Origin: Herpetosiphon geysericola
Lineage (GTDB): Bacteria; Chloroflexota; Chloroflexia; Chloroflexales; Herpetosiphonaceae
Assembly: GCF_001306135.1 (NCBI RefSeq)
Contig: NZ_LGKP01000010.1
Span: forward strand, 38,741-102,740
Reading direction: 5' to 3'
Length of the DNA stretch: 64,000 nt
Within the stretch, counting starts at the first letter, position 1, and each line of letters opens with the position of its first letter. A program made the translations under genes and the position numbers. Below the pieces are notes generated by a model. The model worked only from the letters and a program-made list of their open reading frames with translations, had not been told where the DNA came from and searched no databases. Positions 34,329 to 41,706 of this stretch are shown piece after piece.

Positions 34329-35324
34329 ATGACAACGATAGCATACAAATCAATCGGGATCAACGCTGGCCATGGGTATACGAAAGTTGCTGGAATTACG
34401 AGCGATGGTCGGATGGTGGAGGTTCGCCTCCCTAGCCAACTGTCTCCAGCTTCAGCGGTGGTAACAGGTGCAATTAGCATGCGACGGCAAATCTATGTTG
34501 GGGGGAATGGGTTTTGGGTTGGGGAGGATGCCAGCGGAGCCAATCCTCGCACTGACCTCACACAAGGGCGATTAGATGATCCGGTGCTCATTCCGGCCCT
34601 AGTTCGGAAGGGCTGGGCGCTGCTTGGCTCGGAGCTGGCACCAAATGGATTTTATGTGAGTTGCCTTCCGGCAACATGGGCCATGGATCAAGCGCTTTGT
34701 GGCAAGCTGGCTGGCAAACTCCGCTATGCCGGGGTTGATCGGGCTAATTCCATTCGCATCATTCCGGAGCCATTGGGCCTAGCCTATGATCAACTCTTGG
34801 ATGTTCATGGTCAGTCATCCAGCACCTTTGCAGCGCTGGAGCATGGGATCATCCTCGTTGTGGATATTGGCCACAATACGCTTGATTTTATTGTGCTCAA
34901 TCGCATGGTTCCGATGGCTGATAGCTTAGAAAGCTATGGGCTTGGCACATCGGGGGCGCTAAACATGATCCGCGCTCGGCTCAGCGCTCGGTATGATCGC
35001 CCGTTCTCAGTCTATGAAACTGATCTAGCGATTCGCTCCGGCTCGGTTATGGTCGCGGGGCAAGCACGCGATCTCTATGATGGGTGGGATGCGCCGATCG
35101 GCGTGTTGGCCAATGACATTGTGGCCACGTTGGCCAGCACAATCAAAAGCGGCGCGCAATTCGATGCGATCCTTATTGGTGGTGGTGGTGCTGAACTGGG
35201 GCAAATCACCACAGCAATCCGCGATCGCTATCAGCATGCGATCGTCGTCGAAGATCCCCAAGGGGCGATCGCTCGGGGTTGTGCCAAGCTAGGTGCTCGA
35301 TTGGCGGCAAAACATGCCGCGTAA
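34329..35324 (+). CDS. ParM/StbA-like actin-type ATPase
   Basis: The ATG at 34329 is used (331 residues); AAAGGAA lies 12 bases upstream. The actin-fold motifs are clear. GINAGHGYTKVAG is phosphate loop 1, LPATWAMDQ is typical of ParM/Alp proteins, IIPEPLGLAYDQLLD is the connect-1 region, LVVDIGHNTLDFIVL is phosphate loop 2, and AILIGGGGAELG is the adenosine motif. Such proteins form ATP-driven filaments that push plasmid copies apart, or position phage DNA in the cell. The next gene overlaps its end and encodes a ribbon-helix-helix-like protein, as in parMR operons. This suggests the element can be kept as a plasmid. Confidence 0.85.
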   Translation: MTTIAYKSIGINAGHGYTKVAGITSDGRMVEVRLPSQLSPASAVVTGAISMRRQIYVGGNGFWVGEDASGANPRTDLTQGRLDDPVLIPALVRKGWALLGSELAPNGFYVSCLPATWAMDQALCGKLAGKLRYAGVDRANSIRIIPEPLGLAYDQLLDVHGQSSSTFAALEHGIILVVDIGHNTLDFIVLNRMVPMADSLESYGLGTSGALNMIRARLSARYDRPFSVYETDLAIRSGSVMVAGQARDLYDGWDAPIGVLANDIVATLASTIKSGAQFDAILIGGGGAELGQITTAIRDRYQHAIVVEDPQGAIARGCAKLGARLAAKHAA

Positions 35325-35691
35325 TGAGGTTCGCGGTGCTCGCATGTCTGATGCGCTCTTCAACGAGATCGAGGCATGCGGCGGCGGGAATTTTTCGGCG
35401 GGGGTCAAAGCATTGGCCTTGGTGGCGTTGGCTCAATTGAGCCGCGCCACCGATCCCTACCATGCTGATATTTATAAGCTCCTCGCTGAACCGCTCGATC
35501 CCGATGTTGCTAAGGCGTTGCGGGGTTTGGTTATACCAACGTATAACCATGGTTATACCACATCACCCGCTATGCCTCTGGTTCCGGTTCCGGGTTCTGA
35601 TATGGCTCCACAAGCGCAAAATAGCATGCTGGAACCGCCGGAACCGGAACCAAAACCCGATCCCTTTGCTGCTTTAGGCTTTGATTTTTAG
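35314..35691 (+). CDS. ParR-like ribbon-helix-helix partner protein
   Basis: The ATG at 35314 overlaps the ParM-like stop by 11 bases. The 125-residue protein starts MPRNEVRGARMSDALFNEIEACGGGNFSAGVKALALVALAQL. This fits a ribbon-helix-helix DNA-binding domain (one strand, then two helices with the GNFS turn). The C-terminal half is flexible and Pro-rich and ends DPFAALGFDF, a short acidic-hydrophobic tail like the part of ParR that caps ParM filaments. Its own gene contains a palindrome (35529-35559) that could be its binding site. The assignment rests on the domain pattern and position. Confidence 0.6.
   Translation: MPRNEVRGARMSDALFNEIEACGGGNFSAGVKALALVALAQLSRATDPYHADIYKLLAEPLDPDVAKALRGLVIPTYNHGYTTSPAMPLVPVPGSDMAPQAQNSMLEPPEPEPKPDPFAALGFDF
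35529..35559. promoter_or_regulatory. Palindromic repeat cluster, candidate partition/operator site
   Basis: GGTTATACC occurs directly at 35529-35537 and 35551-35559, and inverted at 35541-35548. The last two make a perfect 18-bp palindrome GTATAACCATGGTTATAC (35541-35558). It lies within the ParR-like gene, in the low-complexity coding part. Confidence 0.5.
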
Positions 35692-35700
35692 AGGTGTTTT

Positions 35701-36216
35701 ATGGGCTTGTCGAATCGCAATCTTAACGATACGGATGCCACCACAACCCGGGCGGCTACGGTTGCGCCTCCCCTCTCGCGGGATCTGATTGACGATCTCT
35801 TGCCATGGCTGCGCGTTCTTTTTGGCGCGTCGTTTGTGGCCTATTGTGCGCTCTCAACGCTGTTTGGGGTACATACGGATGCAGTAGAGATTCTGGCCGC
35901 ATATGCCACGACTATCCAGCATTGGGTTGGGTTATCGCTCGATCCGATAGGCTACATCCTCGGGGTGGTGGTGGCGTTGGTCGTGTTTGTTGGGGAGGTA
36001 TCGACAGCGGAGCGCTATCCAAAGTTGTACCTGGGCTTTTTGGCGATCGATGTGTACTACTCATTTACGTGGAGCCATGTGATCACGCGGTTTGTGATTA
36101 GTGATCGCATTTGGGCTGCCTCCGTGGTAGAATGGCTAGCAGCGTTTGTGATGGCTACTTTAGTGGCCTACTACGGCGAAGTGATCCTATTTGGTCGCCG
36201 CCGATCGGGGGTATAA
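35701..36216 (+). CDS. Four-TM prophage membrane protein
   Basis: A 171-residue protein with GAGGTG before its ATG. A polar ~30-residue start precedes four hydrophobic segments (about 40-60, 80-98, 108-130 and 140-160). No family recognised. Its stop is one base before the ATPase start, so the two probably work together at the membrane, for example as anchor and motor. Confidence 0.65.
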   Translation: MGLSNRNLNDTDATTTRAATVAPPLSRDLIDDLLPWLRVLFGASFVAYCALSTLFGVHTDAVEILAAYATTIQHWVGLSLDPIGYILGVVVALVVFVGEVSTAERYPKLYLGFLAIDVYYSFTWSHVITRFVISDRIWAASVVEWLAAFVMATLVAYYGEVILFGRRRSGV

Positions 36217-36217
36217 C

Positions 36218-37444
36218 ATGCCACAGGACGATCAACCCGTTGTACTCATGTTTTTTATTATGCTGGCCGCTATTTTGGCTGTTTTGGGCCTGATGGTGGG
36301 CGCATCAAAACTGATCCGGTGGCGGCGCGCCAATGGGAGCGTGATCGCGCATCTTATCCGGCTGGCCTTTGCCCAACTTGGATCACTGGTTCGACGGGTG
36401 ATCGTCCCTCCGGCTCCCTCGTTTGTGGGTGGTTCACCACCACCAACCCCTACCGATCATCGACGAGTACCGCGCGAAAAATCGATCGCGCCTCCCCCTG
36501 TTGCTCCAGCTCCAGCTCCGGCAATCACGCTGGAGGCTTTACCCATTTTAGGGTTGCCTGCGCTTGCATCGATGCTGCAAGAAATCCCCCATGTTGCCAT
36601 TATCGGTAACACGAACGCAGGAAAAACCACGTTAGCGGAGGCCTTGATCCGGCTGCTGGATGGTCAGTTCGCGATCGTTGATCCAAAGTGGCGTTTATTC
36701 GATCCGCCGAAGTGGGGCGGGTTGCCTGCTGCCAAGCTGGATGTAGAGGGAGCCTATAGTGAGATCGCTACGTTTTTTGGTGATCTCTGGACTGATTTTC
36801 GTAAGCGCCGGATTCGGGGCCAAACTGAAGCAAACGCGATCTATACTCCACTGTGGATTGTATGGGATGAGATTAACGACACGATCGAAGAGCTGCAAAA
36901 CGCCGGGGTTTACCTTCGGCGCTGGGCGCGTGTTGGTCGCGAATATGGCTATAAATTGATGATCTTCCCCCAAAGCGATCGCGTGGGTGCATTAGGCCTA
37001 GAAGGGCATGGGGACGTGCGCGATCAGTTCTGTTGGATTTACTTAGGCGATGATGCACGATCGCAGATCGAAAAATTACGCAAGGTCGGAACGATCAGCA
37101 CTGCTCAGGCGCTGGATCTGAGCAATCAGGCCTATCCCTCGATCATGGAGCATGCTGGCAAGTGGTTTGGCATTGATCGCAGCGCCGCGCTAGAATTGCT
37201 CGGCATGCCACTCAATCCCGATCGGGCGTGGGTTGCTCCGGCGGTTCCGGTTCCGGATGATTCGGCGGAGGTTCTGGATGCTCCAGCAGCTCCAGCAGCT
37301 GGGGAACCGTCGATCGTGCAAGTTGCGGCCATCCGGTGGTGGCTGACCAATGAGCCAACGATCCAAGCCTCGGAGATTGTCCGGCGGCTCGGGGTTAATA
37401 AGAAAAATGGATTGCGCTGGGTTCGGGAGATTGACAGTTATTAG
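36218..37444 (+). CDS. Membrane-anchored FtsK/HerA-like ATPase with C-terminal HTH
   Basis: The ATG at 36218 (MPQDDQPVV) follows GGGGG at seven bases; 408 residues. Residues ~8-30 are one membrane segment, then a Pro-rich linker. The ATPase core has Walker A GNTNAGKTT (~130-138), VDPKWRLFDP, and Walker B LWIVWDEIND (~212-221). A FtsK/HerA-type FPQSDRVGAL sensor region follows. The last ~50 residues (AIRWWLTNEPTIQASEIVRRLGVNKKNGLRWVREI) form an HTH that may bind DNA. Such proteins pump or couple DNA at membranes in conjugation or segregation. With the ParM-like pair it points to plasmid-style upkeep or transfer; the exact task is unknown. Confidence 0.72.
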   Translation: MPQDDQPVVLMFFIMLAAILAVLGLMVGASKLIRWRRANGSVIAHLIRLAFAQLGSLVRRVIVPPAPSFVGGSPPPTPTDHRRVPREKSIAPPPVAPAPAPAITLEALPILGLPALASMLQEIPHVAIIGNTNAGKTTLAEALIRLLDGQFAIVDPKWRLFDPPKWGGLPAAKLDVEGAYSEIATFFGDLWTDFRKRRIRGQTEANAIYTPLWIVWDEINDTIEELQNAGVYLRRWARVGREYGYKLMIFPQSDRVGALGLEGHGDVRDQFCWIYLGDDARSQIEKLRKVGTISTAQALDLSNQAYPSIMEHAGKWFGIDRSAALELLGMPLNPDRAWVAPAVPVPDDSAEVLDAPAAPAAGEPSIVQVAAIRWWLTNEPTIQASEIVRRLGVNKKNGLRWVREIDSY

Positions 37445-37455
37445 GGGGGGGTTGA

Positions 37456-38049
37456 ATGACTGACTTACAACGGGTTTTGATTCCTATTATTGCATTTCTT
37501 CTATCGTTTTCTGTACCTGGATTAATTAGACTGATCGAAGATATAATTAGCCAAAAAATAAGAAGCTATCGGATCGAAAGTGCAGATAAAAAAGCATCGG
37601 AGAATCCAGAAAAAATAAAACCTTCATGGGATGCGGCCCGAATTAGGCTAGAGTCTTATTTCGATATAAATATTGCACAAACAAGATCGATTTATAGATT
37701 AAGTCTTACCGCAATGGTTAGTGGATTTGGTATTGTTGTTTTAGGCATCGTCCAATATTTTAAGACCGATAATGCTACTCCTACAATCCTTGCAGGAGTG
37801 GGGGGAATTATTACGGAGATTATTGGAGCAACCTTTATGGTTATGTATAAATCAACGATGGAACATGCGAGTAACTACATAAAGACGCTTGAGCGCATGA
37901 ATTCCGTAGGCATGGCCATGCAAATCCTCGATACGATGCCCGATGATACCGATCAACAGCGCGAACTCAGAAACACGACTAAAACAGAGGTGATTAAAAT
38001 ATTGATGCAACAAGCCCATGCTGGAGAACCTCCTACTAAACAAACCTAA
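37456..38049 (+). CDS. TRADD-N-associated two-TM domain protein (putative defence/effector cargo)
   Basis: A 197-residue protein with one N-terminal membrane helix (~8-25), a charged segment, and a domain at ~57-150. That domain reads AARIRLESYFDINIAQTRSIYRLSLTAMVSGFGIVVLGI, then GGIITEIIGATFMVMYKSTMEHASNYIKTLERMNSVGMAMQIL. The pattern of RLESYF, TM, TM, ERMNSVGMA resembles the cyanobacterial TRADD-N-associated two-TM domain known from bacterial conflict systems. Base use is richer in A and T than in neighbouring genes, and it is the last gene before the terminator. Both traits fit an acquired cargo gene. A membrane-disrupting or signalling role in abortive infection is inferred only. Confidence 0.65.
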   Translation: MTDLQRVLIPIIAFLLSFSVPGLIRLIEDIISQKIRSYRIESADKKASENPEKIKPSWDAARIRLESYFDINIAQTRSIYRLSLTAMVSGFGIVVLGIVQYFKTDNATPTILAGVGGIITEIIGATFMVMYKSTMEHASNYIKTLERMNSVGMAMQILDTMPDDTDQQRELRNTTKTEVIKILMQQAHAGEPPTKQT

Positions 38050-38064
38050 TAGCTATCATTATTC

Positions 38065-38098
38065 AAAAGCCCGATCAGCGATTGATCGGGCTTTTTTT
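38065..38098. terminator. Bidirectional rho-independent terminator
   Basis: AAAAGCCCGATCA and TGATCGGGCTTTTTTT pair around GCGAT. A-run and T-run on both sides let it end the rightward plasmid-like operon and the leftward structural operon, which meet here. Confidence 0.85.
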
Positions 38099-38099
38099 A

Positions 38100-39845
38100 T
38101 TACTTCAAATTTTCGCGCCGTGCCTGATAACTGGCCATCCTCGGTGATCGCGCATCGGGCGATATGCTGACGCTCGGGAGCTTGCTCCGGTCGCTGGCAT
38201 CCACGCTGACACTGGCAATCACAAACGCGCGGCCTTTGCCTGATGCAGTAGAGAAGCCAAACGGGCCAGCGCTGATGATCGCGGTATCGCCGGGTCGGAC
38301 AATGTAGGCTGGCATGGCCACACCCTGCGGCGTGTACACATAGTCGATCGGCATCGAGCCATACGCTCCGCTATCAACGGCATCCGCTGCGGCCACGTCG
38401 CGCATGGCTAGCGCAGTGGCGGGTTGATCGGTATCAACGGTGATCGCCAAATCGCGCCGGAGGTTAATCTGCTGGCGATCGGCAGTGTTGATCGTGGGAG
38501 CTGTGCGGCGGGTGGTTCCGGCTGCATCCGCATAGATCGCATAGACCGCGTTGGCCGATTGCTCCAGATCACGCTCCAGCGGCGGCATGCCATAAATAAA
38601 CCATTGCCGGCCACCGGTTCCGCGCGGCCTGAAATACGCTTGCAAATCCTCCCAAATCGCAAACTCCCAACGGCGGGTAGAGCTATCACCATAGAGGAGC
38701 AGATGCTGGACGATCGCAAGGTGGCGCATATCCTCGTAGACCTCATTTCGGAGATCAACGCCTTGGCTCTGGAGGCCTGCGCTCGACGTGTTGACCCAAT
38801 CCGGATTCTCAGTCGCGATATGCGCGGCCAAATCGATCAAGATCTCCCTTGCATCGACGGTTCCGGTGGTGGTGGTTTTGAGGCGTTGGCCCGTTACCTC
38901 CAGATACACATCCCCGGTTTCACCTTCCCAAACGCGCGATACGGAATCTGCGGCTAGGTGCGCATACTGAAATACGGCGGTAAACGTTGTACCAGTGGTG
39001 GCGGTTACGGTCACTTCCTCCGGATTTGTCCCCCCGATCGCGAGTTTATTCCCGACGGCGATCCCGGTCATGCTGGCTGGGGTCACGGTGCGGGTTCCGG
39101 CCACGATCCCGGTTCCCAACGTAGTAGCCGCTTGATTCAAGTAGCAATTGAACATGAGCACATCGCACGGCGTAAGGTTACTAATGGCGATCGTGCCACT
39201 TTGCAGCGCGCCGTTACCGTTCAAGCTCCAGACCGTGCTTTGGAATGTGAGCGCGCCGCCAACATAGTTATAGCGTGAGAGGCTGGCTACCCATGTAGAA
39301 TTTGGGGCCAAAAACTTATAGGCCGCGCCTTCGATGGATGTCCACTGGCGGCGGGAGCTATCAGGAATTGAGCACATCAGGCTCCCAATATGGGCAAGGT
39401 CGCACGCATCGCCGCCGGATGGAGCAATATACAAACGCTGATCGGTCTCAATCGAGTAGCGTTCCGCGTCGCGGCCACTCAACTGGATAGTGCTCACGCT
39501 CATCCAATCTCCATACTTGGTAGTGCTCCAGCGCGCGGTATACAACAAATCTTGGTAGCTAGAGGCTGCTCCATATGCGTTTATATCCAGCGTGCCTGGA
39601 CCGATCGCAGGATCACGGATCATGCCCTCCCATAAGACCATGCCTTTTGATGTAATCCGCAACCATGCGGTGCGTCGTCGATACCAAGTGACTTGCTCCT
39701 CTTCGGAGATCGCGATCGTGGCCAGTTTAGCCGTTTCAAATCCGATCTCGGAGCACGTCCACGACGCGCTGGTGCGCGTCGTGTAATCGGCGATTAATTT
39801 CCCCCCTTTGATCGGGGGCTTGTCGAATATCAGGATCGCATCCAT
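38100..39845 (-). CDS. Phage tail protein (tail-tip/baseplate type)
   Basis: A 581-residue protein, last of the leftward structural operon, its stop touching the terminator. The N-terminal region (RTAWLRITSKGMVLWEGMIRDP) is a beta-barrel-like pattern seen in siphovirus tail-hub or baseplate proteins. DVYLEVTGQRLKTTTTGTVDAREILIDLAAHIA in the middle fits the same class, where a domain recruits tail fibre parts. Position after the tape measure and distal-tail genes supports this. No lytic motif seen. Receptor binding could be here or in genes outside the window. Confidence 0.6.
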   Translation of the reverse strand: MDAILIFDKPPIKGGKLIADYTTRTSASWTCSEIGFETAKLATIAISEEEQVTWYRRRTAWLRITSKGMVLWEGMIRDPAIGPGTLDINAYGAASSYQDLLYTARWSTTKYGDWMSVSTIQLSGRDAERYSIETDQRLYIAPSGGDACDLAHIGSLMCSIPDSSRRQWTSIEGAAYKFLAPNSTWVASLSRYNYVGGALTFQSTVWSLNGNGALQSGTIAISNLTPCDVLMFNCYLNQAATTLGTGIVAGTRTVTPASMTGIAVGNKLAIGGTNPEEVTVTATTGTTFTAVFQYAHLAADSVSRVWEGETGDVYLEVTGQRLKTTTTGTVDAREILIDLAAHIATENPDWVNTSSAGLQSQGVDLRNEVYEDMRHLAIVQHLLLYGDSSTRRWEFAIWEDLQAYFRPRGTGGRQWFIYGMPPLERDLEQSANAVYAIYADAAGTTRRTAPTINTADRQQINLRRDLAITVDTDQPATALAMRDVAAADAVDSGAYGSMPIDYVYTPQGVAMPAYIVRPGDTAIISAGPFGFSTASGKGRAFVIASVSVDASDRSKLPSVSISPDARSPRMASYQARRENLK

Positions 39846-39851
39846 GCTGGA

Positions 39852-41705
39852 TTACTCCGGAACCGGATAGGCTGGCAAACGTTGGCCAAACAGATCCCAC
39901 TGCTCAATCGTGACGGCTCCGGTTAAGTAGGTTCTCCACTTGTTCCCGTTCATGCCCAACATGAGACCCCATAACTGGTTGCCTGCCATATTGACGATCG
40001 GGCTTGTCCAGTAGGAAATTGGGCTGTCGATTGCTGGAGCAGCATTAACAGCGGCCACGGCGGGAGCGCGATCACTTAGCAATTGATGATCGAGCACAAT
40101 CGAATTAAAGTTATAGGTTGAGCTGCCCAGATCAATGCTATCCAGTTGCACGATCGTGGCTCCGGGTTGCATATGGATGAACGCGGATGGATTAATATCA
40201 AACGTTCCGGAGGCGGCGGTGGCTTGAACCGCGATCCGATACTTCGCCGCTGCGCGGCGTTTGGCGATGGCTGCGCGGCCAATCAAGTACCATGTTGGGG
40301 TTGAGGCTCCAGCAGCAATGATCTTTTTGTCACTTTCGGCGATCTGAAGGGTTGTGCTATCAGCAAATTCGATCCACACCGTGAAGCTGGTTGAGCCGGA
40401 ATTATTCCGACATCCCAAAAATGCATTCAGCATGCCCTTCCATCCGGTGCTGCCATAGGGCATGTTTTGCCACGGTGTGCGCGCTACCCCGGTTCCGGCT
40501 GGAGTATAACGGAGCGTGTTTCCACCAAAGGCCTCAATTTCACCATTGAGGCTAAAGGGTGCGCTCACAGCGGTTTGCCAGTAATCATACTCCAGCTCAT
40601 AAAAGCCGCTCGGCTGGCGATCGCTGAAGATCAAAAAACATGAGGGGTGACGATAATCCACTTGGCCACCACCACGGGCTAGCGTGATTTTGACCGGGCT
40701 AAGATGGGCATGGCTCACAGGCCATAGCGCATAGCTCAGATCAGGGCTACCTCCCGTTGCAAACGGGGTTCCGTTCGTTTGCTCGCTATAGGTTCGGTGC
40801 CATCCGTCGTCGATGCCTGAACCAGACACCACAAGGATCTCGCCAATCCGGAGCTTGGCCGCTGCATTGCCACCAAAGATCTGAAAATAGAGATAGGCGG
40901 TGACGGTGGACGTGGGGAGTAACGTGACCCGGGTACGAACGCCACCACCGATCGGCGTGGTTGAGACGGCCAGCGGCTGGATATTGCTATAGGTGGAGCC
41001 ATTCCACAACAGCACGCGAACATCGGTGATACTGGCATCGGCTGAAATATCCATGCTAATCGTTACTGGTTGGCCAATGGTTAGGCTGATTGGCATAGAG
41101 GTAATGCGAAAATTTGCATCGGCTCCGGAGCTTTTGGTTAATTCAATGTATCCATTGCCACCATAGGGCATTGTAGCGGGTACATGGGCCACCGTTACGC
41201 CGGATGCTACCACGGTTGGCGCGCTAGCCCATGCCGTGCCACTGGCTAAATTCTCATAGACCCATCCCGTATGGAAGAGCACGGTATGGGTCAGATTAAC
41301 CACCACATCCACCTTGCCTGTGGTTACAATGTGATCATAGTAGTTTGCGGGGAGGAATCCGGCTGGATTCCATCCCTTGACTGCGCACGTCAGCAGTTTG
41401 GCGGGGTTGCTCCCCTTCATGGTCACGTCAAGCAAGACCATGGAGACATCCTCTCCAGCGGCAAACCGGGCGGCTTGCTGGAGAATGTCATTTAAGATAT
41501 TGAGGTTGGCCGCGCACTGCGCAGCGGTAGCCCCTTTGATGCGCGCAGGGATCGCAACATCAGCCAAGGTATAGCCGTTGGCAGTCGCGGAGACATCCCC
41601 GGGTTGCCAACCCTCGCCAAGCATCGACGAGGCCACGTTGTCCGTGAATGTGAACGATTTTAGCCCATCGGCGGTGCGGAGCCGGAGAAACAAATTAGCA
41701 GGCAT
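39852..41705 (-). CDS. Phage distal tail-like protein with carbohydrate-binding-like domains
   Basis: The ATG at 41703-41705 (MPANLFLRLRTADG) directly follows the tape measure stop with GGGAGG upstream; 617 residues. The first ~150 residues match the early part of Dit-like or phage tail domains. Regions at ~165-310 (GTAWASAPTVVASGVTV..FRITSMPISLTIGQPVTISMDI) and ~400-520 have the beta-sandwich pattern of carbohydrate-binding modules. Dit rings join the tail tube to the tip; the extra modules suggest surface glycan contact. Family call is by context and pattern. Confidence 0.6.
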   Translation of the reverse strand: MPANLFLRLRTADGLKSFTFTDNVASSMLGEGWQPGDVSATANGYTLADVAIPARIKGATAAQCAANLNILNDILQQAARFAAGEDVSMVLLDVTMKGSNPAKLLTCAVKGWNPAGFLPANYYDHIVTTGKVDVVVNLTHTVLFHTGWVYENLASGTAWASAPTVVASGVTVAHVPATMPYGGNGYIELTKSSGADANFRITSMPISLTIGQPVTISMDISADASITDVRVLLWNGSTYSNIQPLAVSTTPIGGGVRTRVTLLPTSTVTAYLYFQIFGGNAAAKLRIGEILVVSGSGIDDGWHRTYSEQTNGTPFATGGSPDLSYALWPVSHAHLSPVKITLARGGGQVDYRHPSCFLIFSDRQPSGFYELEYDYWQTAVSAPFSLNGEIEAFGGNTLRYTPAGTGVARTPWQNMPYGSTGWKGMLNAFLGCRNNSGSTSFTVWIEFADSTTLQIAESDKKIIAAGASTPTWYLIGRAAIAKRRAAAKYRIAVQATAASGTFDINPSAFIHMQPGATIVQLDSIDLGSSTYNFNSIVLDHQLLSDRAPAVAAVNAAPAIDSPISYWTSPIVNMAGNQLWGLMLGMNGNKWRTYLTGAVTIEQWDLFGQRLPAYPVPE

Positions 41706-41706
41706 C

